Positions 56,128-64,000 of a DNA stretch of 64,000 nucleotides are shown here, piece after piece; the stretch's first letter is position 1; every line of letters starts with the position of its first letter. The DNA comes from Aldrovandia affinis (taxonomy: Eukaryota; Chordata; Actinopteri; Notacanthiformes; Halosauridae): positions 7,817,001-7,881,000 of the forward strand of contig JAINUG010000011.1 of the NCBI GenBank assembly GCA_029706075.1, read 5' to 3'. The notes beneath the pieces were generated by a model. That model ran no database searches and was not told the origin of the DNA. It saw only the letters and a program-made list of their open reading frames with translations. The position numbers and the translations under genes were made by a program.

Positions 56128-56875
56128 CAGCCAATTACATGCAACATGGACATCCAGAACACTGTTTCACGAAGCAGGATTGGTGGTTTGGCAAGTGAAC
56201 TTTGGGCTTAACCCTGGGTTTCCAATCTCACGACCGCGGCTCACCCAGGGCTGCAGTGATGTGAGTGCAATCTATTACACCAATCACTCTCGGGAATCCT
56301 ATGAGAAAATTACACAGCACTTAATATGCAACAGTAAATTGTATTTATTATTTATAACTATATATATATATATATATATAAAACTATATAAACTGTATCT
56401 TTGCTCAGGTTCTCCGCATCACCAATGGAATATGTATATGTAACAGTGGCTAGAAAACATAGGGCAATACATACAATTTGTTACGCAGTGATCGCATGGC
56501 TTCGAGGAGTAGCATTTGTGACATGCGGCTCTAGAAGCTTGCAAAGATACAATATTCCTTCCGCGGAGAATCTGTATCTCTGATATGATTTTTGTAAATA
56601 TTATGCCATTCTCTAGGATTGGTGAGGCCATTTTCCAGAGAACGAATTGGTGAGGGGGTGGTGTTTTTATAGGATTGGATCCATTAGCCTAAACTTAACT
56701 CAGGTTTGGTTCGCAGCATAAGTTACCATGGCCAGTGGCGATTTTACCGCGGATGCTGTTGGGATGGAAATATGTCAAAAAACATTTAAAAGAAAATGAT
56801 TTCTACCCATTGCACCCCGTTTTAAAACCCTAAAATCGCCACTGACCATGGCGATACAACCCGTTAAAAGTGAGC
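56128..56875 (+). repeat. Mosaic repeat, copy 2
   Basis: Matches copy 1 (15340-16165) in the same direction. Here the left end tttcacgaagcaggattggt, gaactttgggcttaaccctg and ggtttccaatctcacgacc is kept and the right end is lost, while copy 1 keeps the right end. A 112-bp MITE is inserted near its end. No coding content. Confidence 0.75.
56733..56844. mobile_element. 112-bp hAT MITE, exact 8-bp duplication
   Basis: Ends cagtggcgattttaccg and aaaatcgccactg, flanked by accatggc at 56725-56732 and 56845-56852. Copy 1 of the mosaic repeat shows the empty site (gttaccatggcgatac at about 16050), which proves the boundaries. Confidence 0.95.
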
Positions 56876-56878
56876 CAC

Positions 56879-57011
56879 CACGTGGCCTCCCGCGTGGCCC
56901 AGTGGTTACAACGTTCGATGCTGGCCACGGAGACCGGGGTTCAATTCCCCGTCTCGCCAGAGTCGGCTCTGGCCGGGAGCACCACCAGGGGCGGCGATTG
57001 GCTGTCCGTTA
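56879..57011 (+). mobile_element. SINE head, GGCCTCC family
   Basis: ggcctcccgcgtggcccagt (A box) and ggggttcaattcccc (B box), then gctctggccgggagcaccac and ggcgattggctgtccg, as in the copy at 16547. It stops after about 130 bp, so it is a 3'-truncated or rearranged copy. Confidence 0.8.
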
Positions 57012-57634
57012 CATGATAACCGTTGTAGGATATAGCAACTGGCAATGTCCGTCAAATGTATTAAACTCCAGGCACTGGAGACAGGGACTGATGATATCGA
57101 TGCTTACCTTTCCTGGAAGGAATTAGAATCACGGTTACTGGGGAAAATGCATAGACAGTCATTTTCAAAACGTTGCTTATATTGAAAAATTAAACTTTCA
57201 AGTTGATAATCGCTGTGTAATTGTTTTCCAGTGTGTGTGGGTGTCCGCGAGCTAATCGGTTTTTTTCCACCTGCGTGAGCATCATCCTTCAAGTTATGGA
57301 AAAAGTGAGTAGCTAAATATAATACTATATCCAATAAGCTGATAACGCGATAAAGCAAAATGTTTCTTAATTCGCAAAGTGAATGATTTTAATTGATTTA
57401 CAATTACACTATTAATTTACTATTACTATATTTAGTAGCATTTTTTGTTTTATTTTTCAATTAAAATGTTATATAAGAGATGCAATAAACAGATCGAGTT
57501 GTAAACTTGTTTTTATGATATGTGTGATATGTTTTTATAGCTTAAAAACTGATACAGTGATATACCGAAAACTGTGATATTGAGTAGTAGCTACAATTAT
57601 CATACCGTAAAAATGTCATGCCGTCACAGCCCTA
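57012..57634. other. Interior of the hAT-like element, nothing recognised
   Basis: AT-rich; ends in atatcgaa-like hAT subterminal sequence. No frame of note. Confidence 0.4.
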
Positions 57635-57685
57635 GTTGTATAACTTCAGTCTGTTATACACAGCAAAATATTGTATTAAAACAAC

Positions 57686-58130
57686 TGTTACGTCCCAAAA
57701 TTCACCCGCGTTCCAATAACCAGGGAACAACACCGGAAACAACACTAAACCACCAGGCAACCAGTTAATGAGTAGCGCGACCCAGGTTTATTACAACATA
57801 TACACACTAAACAACAGATAAGCAATAATCACAAAACAAAACATAACAGAGACGTACAGCAACATTGCTATAATATGCCTATCCTAATGCCAAGGTCTTC
57901 TATCCCTCACTACCGGGGCAAAAGGAAAGGTAGTGGGTCTTCCGGGAAGCTGCTTCCGTAGTCTAACCTACAGGTGCCAAAACAAAGAAAACACTACATC
58001 CAACCGCAACCTACACACGAGACACACAATTACAGTCTACAAACAGTTTAACCCTTGAGAATGTGTCCTCCATGTATCACAGGCATGTAACGTACAACAG
58101 TAACCGACAGCAAATTATTTGAACTCTACA
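57686..58130 (-). mobile_element. LTR-like sequence
   Basis: The forward strand starts tgttacgtcccaaaattcac; in reverse this ends gggacgtaaca, preceded by ttgtaataaacctgggtcgc (polyadenylation-like signal about 90 bp before the end). That is the layout of a 3' LTR end on the minus strand. The 5' end of the LTR is not resolved, and no internal gene is attached. Confidence 0.5.
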
Positions 58131-58420
58131 AGAGTTTATATATGAGTCAAATAGTGATATAATGTAGTCTGTAAAAATATCCTCTAACAGCTAAGCTAAC
58201 ACTGAACATTTTGCTGGTACTCACATACACACACTGTATAGGCTTTGAGGAAAGACCCAGAGGACTAAAAGAGACCAACATTAATCCAGTTTTACTCTTG
58301 ATGTAGCCCTCATAATAGCCATTTCACATCTGCCATTAGTTTACTATGATTATTGAAATGTGTTGCATGTACACTGAAATCATTATGTTTTAAGAATGTA
58401 TAAAGCTTCCTCTCAACACC

Positions 58421-58690
58421 TGTGTCAGGGGTAGCCACCATGCCAGGTGGTGAGTGGTAAGGAAAGGTAACAAAGACAGTGTTCCAATAGGCTAGTGGCC
58501 AGTTTATTATTATTATAGTTTCACAAAAAACTATCAAATAAATGAAAGGTCAACTAAAGACTATATTATTGAGGGAAAAAACGAAAAACCAGCACCTCTT
58601 CCTCCACAACAAAACGGTCTTTCTCATGGCAGGCTGTGCCTTTATAAAGGCCTAATGAAGGCAATGGCTAACACAAATTCAGCCAGCCTT
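58421..58690 (-). mobile_element. LTR fragment, third member of the 7767 family
   Basis: In reverse it reads gcctttataaaggcacagcc, then aataataaactggccacta, caccacctggcatggtggct and acccctgacaca, following the order of the solo LTR at 7767-8204 (cattataaaagcacagcctg, taataaactggccattgacc, tacctggcagggtggcc). It is more diverged and its U3 start is not recognisable. Confidence 0.65.
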
Positions 58691-60197
58691 GATGAGCCAT
58701 GCTGAGGAGAACCAACCAACTGCAGCCAATATTTAGTAATATGACGGTCCAGCAGTAAGCAGCCACAGGAGAGCGGGGGAAGAGGGAGGAAACTCACTGG
58801 ACTTTAAATTTAAAAAGTTTAAAAAAGTGGAAAGGAAAGACTGAAGCCAAAGTGAGTGAGGCTCATTCAAAATGACCTATTTCCCTTAAACAAGGATCTA
58901 TGCTGAATGCAAACTAGGCCGAAACCCACACTTATTGAGTATTGTACTAATTCAAAATTCAAACACTAGTGGTACAGGGATGAAAAGATTTAGATAGCAC
59001 TCACCAAAATGCATGGTGTAGTCTCTTTCAAGAGGAGATAGACAAAGAGATGATGAGTTAACAGCTAAGCTATTAAGGTTGTATAAACCCACAGTCCAGT
59101 GAATGGCACCACACGGGAACCCGCACAGGCCTACATGCGAACAAGACCTTATCCGTCATGACAACGAGCCATTCAGGAAATTAAGACAGACAGGCAGGGT
59201 GCTCGTCTTGTGCAATGCGGAGAGCACGTCTTTCACCCGAGCCAAGCGACCACAAGTTTGTCTGGCGAGGAGCGCTGACTTTGTGTTAAACCTGGACACA
59301 TGGCCACGAGGCCAACTGGCAACCAAGGACAGGCACATCAACAAGTCCGCCACAACCAGCCCCTTAAACCCCCACAGGGTCAAGCCGACTGCCAAATGAA
59401 CTCCTGATTTCCTCAATCATTTTTGAGCTCAGCCATTCTGTTTTCTTGTTTCCTTCTTTACCTCGAGTGAGTACCAAAAGGCAGGGAGCCCACTTCCTGA
59501 GAGAGACTTTTGGGGGTGTGGAGTGAGGCCACATCATCCAATTCACCTCAGTGATGCTTAGCCAACAGGAAACTTGCTTTACTATTGCCTCATACACCAC
59601 ATGGAAGCAAATGCATGTATCAACGTCTGATATAACACACAGCCTTTGTATCACTGACCAGGAAGCTTTTCATGCATACGTTGATGTCCTCGACATTATA
59701 AATCAAACATTGTTTTCTGAAATCATTATAAACCTACTGTATTAGCTGTTTACGCAAAATAATATGATAAAATATCAAATATATAAAATAAAAGGAACAG
59801 GTACTGTATAATGTAGGGCTTGTGTATGTGTCTAACTTAATCATTTTCTAACTTATCTATTCAAAGATAAGGGAAAGAAGGGAAAATCATCTATTCGGTA
59901 TGTATGTAAGTGTTTCCTTTTGGAGGAGAAACTTGGTGTTACTGTAGTCGGCCTGCTGGGGCAATGTTCCCATTTCCTTCATCTTCATCTTCATCTCTCT
60001 GCAGTCAAACTTAAACAGCACTGCAAGTCAAACTAAATTGCGGTTACACCATCAGGATTTAAAACTTAGTATAGCACACAGTACATAATATTTACTACAC
60101 ATAGTAAACAATACACAAGTAGGACATGCATAGTGCACAGGACTAAGCATACAGTGCACATTGAATAGACACACTACACATAGAGGCACCGTACACA
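58691..60197. other. Non-coding, nothing recognised
   Basis: Frames at 59103-59399 (98 codons, forward) and 59156-59416 (reverse) overlap and show no domain. Their base composition differs from the AT-rich surroundings, so this 300-bp stretch might be an exapted or foreign piece, but I cannot identify it. Confidence 0.4.
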
Positions 60198-60689
60198 GCA
60201 GTGGCGGCTGGTGGGATCCACAACAGGTGAAGCTGAGGCCCTGGTGGGGGGGGGGGTGTGTGCTGATCTGACCTTGACCTTCTCTGGCGCTCCGGTGATA
60301 ATGCTGACTGCCGCTGCTGCTCTGATGATGTTATGATGATGATGGTGATGATGATGATGTGCTCACTGCCCCTGATGCTGCCTGCCTGCCCCTGCCTCAC
60401 TACTGCAAAATAGAGATGATCCTCATATTAAACGCCTGACATAATATAATTTAAGACAATTCTACCATTTTAATTCAATAACATATTGACAAATTGGGGG
60501 GGCGGATTTCAGTTCCTCTGCTGCTCTGGTGATATTGCTCACTGCCCCTTCTGCTCTGATGATATGATGATGATGATGATGTCCTTTATTTCCTGCCCTA
60601 TAGTGGGGGCTGCGGATCACTAGTGCCCCTTCTGCGTTTCTGATGATATGATGATGATGATGGAAGATGTCCGGGGAAATTTATTTCGT
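60198..60689. repeat. ATG/GAT microsatellites, possible hAT end
   Basis: gatgatgat runs at about 60325-60360, 60556-60580 and 60648-60662 are joined by related spacers (ctgctctgatgat, tgctcactgcccct), so they look like a decayed tandem array. At 60200 cagtggcggctggtgggatc resembles a hAT end without partner. Confidence 0.6.
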
Positions 60690-60787
60690 GAGGGTGGGGA
60701 ATTGAAAATAAAATAGAGGGTATAATTGGCTACTAAATTGGGAGAAAAACGGGGAAAAATCAGAAATAAAAAAAAAAAAAAAAAAAG
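60690..60787 (+). mobile_element. SINE 3' end, GGCCTCC family
   Basis: gagggtataattggctacta then aaattgggagaaaaacgggg, followed by cagaaataaa and an A run, as in the SINE at 16547-16925. Confidence 0.75.
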
Positions 60788-61009
60788 AGCCCTATAGTAT
60801 CAATCAAGGGTTTTTCTCCGACTTCACAACCTCAAAGTCAAGCAGTTAACGGTGGCCCAGTTCAGTTCAAACATGCGAGATGAGATGAATTCTTTGCTAC
60901 AAAATGTTAACTAGTACCTAACTTTAGCTAGAACAAGACCGCAGCTTTTTATTTATATGTTGAATATACAAAGAATATACAGTATAAGCCACTGGTGCTG
61001 CCTTATCAT

Positions 61010-61515
61010 GCAGCTAGAGGAACTGCTCCCCCCTACCTCGCGACACTCATCACACCCTACACCCCAGCCAGACCCCTCCACCTCCTATGACAAATTGACT
61101 GCCCTTCCTTCCGAGTGCCCGGCAGCCGCTCCTCACGGTCTCGCCTCTTCTCTGTCCTTGCCATCTTCCGCAAGAGAGTCAAAGCCCACCTTTTCAGACT
61201 CCACTACCACTGAATTCTGTACATCTAACCAACTGTCATCACCACTGCTTACATGGTCAATACTGCTTCTCGCAATATGTATCCCTGCTTAAAACTTTCT
61301 AAAAATATATATATATATTAATTTAATTTAATTGACTAACCTTTTCCTTCCCGGTGTTAAAGGTATGGTATGCAGTTACCAACAATTATGTCTATTGCTG
61401 TATTACTGCACTGATCTCTTGCGCAAACAATGATTGATGTATTAATGCACATCTTGTAAGTTGCTCTGGATAAGAGTGTCTGCTAAATGCTTAAAATGTA
61501 AAAATGTAAAATGTA
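61010..61515 (+). mobile_element. L2 LINE 3' fragment, second copy
   Basis: Carries aactgctcccccctacctcg, acaccccagccagacccctc and tcttccgcaagagagtcaaa as in the L2 at 5609-6308, with an internal deletion that removes the WWNDLP block, then the tail gttgctctggataagagtgt and aaatgt repeats. The reading frame is broken. Confidence 0.85.
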
Positions 61516-62070
61516 AACTTCTGAGCAGTGGAAGAAAGTAATATGTTCTGATGAGTTGTCTTTTACTCTTCAGCCCACATTGCCTGTTCCCAACTGTTAA
61601 ACATGGTGGTGGATCTGTCATGGCATGGGCAGCCATCTTGTGGGAGTCATTGAGCCTGATTATTACTCATGGTAGAATTACAGCCAAGGAATACAAAGCC
61701 CTTTTAGTGCAAAGATTGTTTCCTCAAGATCTTCCCATATTCTAAGATGATAACGCCCCCATACACACTGCTAAACAGATTCAAGGGTGGTTTCATGAGC
61801 ACCAGGATTAAGTCAAAGACCTTCCCTGGCCTCCCAAATCACCAGATCTAATCATTATTGAACATTTATGGGAAGTTCTGGAACATAGACTGTGAAGTAG
61901 ATTTTCACCGCCTTCATCTCTCAAAGAACTAGAGACTTTCCTTCTTGAATAATGGCTCAATATCCTACCAGAAACAATACAATTTGTGTAATAGCATTCG
62001 AAGAAGGGTTGGAGCTGTTCTGAAGGCAAAAGGCAGCCCAATTCCATTTCCTTTTCCATTAAAGAATATT
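61516..62070 (+). pseudogene. Tc1-like transposase 3' fragment
   Basis: Starts directly after the L2 tail with a decayed SEQWKKVICSDE block (first catalytic Asp), then FPTVKHGGGSVMAWAA, ITAKEYKALLVQRLFPQD, a stop, DDNAPIHTAKQIQGWFHEHQ (second Asp), PWPPKSPDLIIIEHLWEVLE (Glu) and a C-terminal end near 62035. Four or more stops. The N-terminal half and both inverted ends are missing, so it is an internal fragment, perhaps cut by the L2 insertion. Confidence 0.88.
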
Positions 62071-62874
62071 CATATATTGTTTGGTGTTTTCATTATTTTG
62101 TCTATTCCCATGTATTACACGAAACACAAAACAGTACAGTGTTTGTGCTGCACAGATCAGAGCACATGGCATGTCCAGAACACGAGCATACGGTCTGCCT
62201 CTCTGTGACAGCTGTTTTAACATTACTGATTACACTTCCCCTATTTCATCAAGGGAAAGTCCCTTCTGGGAGATGATGGCTTTGGAATGCCTTCCAAATC
62301 TCTGGAATAAGACTCTGAAGTTGCTGCCCTGACTGCAGGCGTTTGCTTTCAGGGAGAAAATCATACTTCAAGTAAAACATTACACATTATTTCACAATAC
62401 TGCGTCACAGACAGCACAATACACTGAGGGTCTGTTCTTATTCACATCAAATATCAACCATACAAGCAGAATAGAAAGTGTGCTTGGATGATTCAAAGAC
62501 TGAATGGTTGAAAAGGACTGCAGCGGTGCAGATACAGGTACAAATGGCAATGACCCTGGATCTACTTCAGTTTATTAGGGAGCAGGTAAACTGACTCTGG
62601 GTCAGTGTTTGTGGCCCCTGGGTGGTTTAGCCAAGCTAACCTGATTGGATTCACAGCAAGGCAACACAGCTCTCTTCTGTTTCCTCTGAAAAGTCTGTCT
62701 GTTCCACTTTATCTCCAGGAGTTAGTGTTAAGTGTCCCTACTAAGTGGACACCCAAATTCTCTGCCAAATATACAGTTGTAGCTCTTCTGCTGAAGTGAC
62801 AGTAAAGTACTGAATAAATACATCCTGTATGGCTTCCTACACCTTGCACATCCAAACCTCTTTAATCTCTTTAC
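62071..62874. other. Non-coding, nothing recognised
   Basis: No gene or repeat ends seen. Confidence 0.4.
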
Positions 62875-62963
62875 CAAAAACAGGTGCAGCCAGATATTGA
62901 ACCCAAGCTGCAGCTGGAAAACCTGCACTTGTGCCTTTACCGGTTGTGCCATCTGGGGGCCCA
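62875..62963 (-). mobile_element. SINE head in reverse, GGCCTCC family
   Basis: In reverse: ggcccccagatggcacaacc, ggtaaaggcacaagtgcagg, and a B-box-like gggttcaatatctggctgca, matching the start of the SINE at 16547-16640. Confidence 0.7.
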
Positions 62964-64000
62964 ACATATTGTATTCACAAATGCATGTTTTATGTTATAT
63001 TAAACAAATATGTTAAATGTTGTAAAGGGAAATATGCTATACATTTCTCTTATAGGTTTTTGCACAACATTAACTCAATTCTGAAATCCTATACACTGAA
63101 AACACAAATTATGACCAGAACTTAATTGTGAGTTCAAATCAGATGCAGAGAGGACTCAAAAGTCTAAATACTTTCCCTTAAAACTGGACACACTGCTGCC
63201 ATTTTAAATATTAAAAAAGAATTGCATAATTTCTTATATGGACAAATACATCATGGAATGTGTACTTATTTCAGGAACACCACGCGCATGATATCTATCG
63301 AAACAAAGTTTTAATTATAGGCTAGCAATCCAGGCCTGTTTAAGCAGTCGCAGCTAAAGGAACCATGCATCCCCACTGAAAAGACTGTAATTTAAAGCCA
63401 CATCCCAATGACTGAGCCATGTGGTAATTGTTCCTGTGGTTATTCAGCACCCCTGGAATTAGTCACCACGCGTGAAGGTGATGACGAGAACGCAGGAGTC
63501 GGCAACTTTTGTTTCCAGGAATAGATCACAGGAGAGTGAGTTGAGGGGTGTCAACCCCCCTTTTTTACACCATGTTCACTAGGTTTCATCGTGACTTTGC
63601 AGAGCCTGGGATCATATAGCATTACAGAAGGCTGCAACAATATGATCAAAGTTTATTACAAGGAGAAAGCTTGATTTAAAATTACACACTGTCTTGTGTC
63701 CACCAAGAAACACAAGTGATACAGCAAGGGTTATTTAATAAAATTAGAGACTATTCAACAGATTAACATTACAAGGTGCTCCTATCTTCATAAGAACCCC
63801 TGTGCAAATAGCCAAACATGTATACACACCAGAGGTGTAGGACTCGAGTCCAGGACTTGAACTGAGTGAGTTGTGTAAACTAACCTGAATGTATCAAAAC
63901 AAAAAGTCTGATTAAATCTGTGAGCATGGACACAGGTTTTAGCCATCACTGCACCTAGAAAAACACACGGCGGCAGTTACACAACATCGGTGTGTATAAA
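62964..64000. other. Non-coding, nothing recognised
   Basis: No gene, exon or clear repeat end was seen. The short phrase cagaggtgtaggactcgagt near 63830 resembles a hAT end but has no partner in the window. Confidence 0.4.

Larger units (their letters stand above)
55653..57634. mobile_element. hAT-like element hosting other repeats
   Basis: Ends taggggtgtgacggtatac (left) and, in reverse, tagggctgtgacggcatga (right), with ggtgtata at 55645-55652 and gttgtata at 57635-57642, an 8-bp duplication with one mismatch. Inside are the mosaic repeat copy 2 (56128-56875), a MITE and a SINE head. No transposase frame was found, so only the ends identify it. Confidence 0.75.

Overview
The window is vertebrate nuclear DNA, almost certainly from a ray-finned fish and probably a teleost. 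Reasons: about eight Tc1-like transposons with TA target duplications, L2/CR1/L1-Tx1 LINE pieces, tRNA-derived SINEs with the fish L2-type tail (ctctggataagagc then repeated aaatgt), several hAT copies with exact 8-bp duplications, and long CA/TG microsatellites. There are no bacterial operons. A more basal teleost is possible from the mix of CR1 and SINE types, but that is only a guess.

Only one host coding exon is convincing: a 115-bp minus-strand exon at 7179-7293 with perfect AG and GT splice sites. It encodes the start of a C2 domain (GMYQLDI ... RDRGG) that matches the first C2 domain of MCTP1. Neighbouring exons are not visible, so most of the window is probably intron or flank of an mctp1 gene read right to left.

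Layout. 1-7 kb: a degraded Tc1, a decayed Ty3/gypsy-type LTR element, and an L2 3' end lodged in a small TIR element. 7-13 kb: the mctp1 exon, a solo LTR, a hAT element that keeps a BED zinc-finger exon with a splice donor, and a 39-bp minisatellite. 13-23 kb: CA/TG-rich DNA, a mosaic repeat (copy 1), SINEs, and a TA-flanked TIR element around a long AC microsatellite. 23-29 kb: an unclassified repeat split by a pogo/Tigger-like element, and a SINE end with a 12-bp duplication. 29.2-38.9 kb: four Tc1-like elements almost end to end, the last swollen to 5.5 kb by nested insertions. 39.8-43.1 kb: a block bounded by inverted repeats that holds an LTR fragment with a 36-bp GC-rich minisatellite and another Tc1. 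44-52 kb: a decayed Tc1, then a Tc1 split by an L1/Tx1 LINE, then a TA-flanked MITE. 52.5-57.7 kb: a minus-strand CR1 LINE with two datable insertions, then a hAT element holding copy 2 of the mosaic repeat. 57.7-64 kb: LTR fragments, SINE ends, an L2 fragment and a Tc1 3' fragment.

All mobile-element genes here look dead: stops, frameshifts, missing ends or altered catalytic residues. The value of the window lies in its nesting, which gives a relative order of transposon activity, and in a few unclassified repeat families. I found no new cellular system, RNA gene cluster or CRISPR array.
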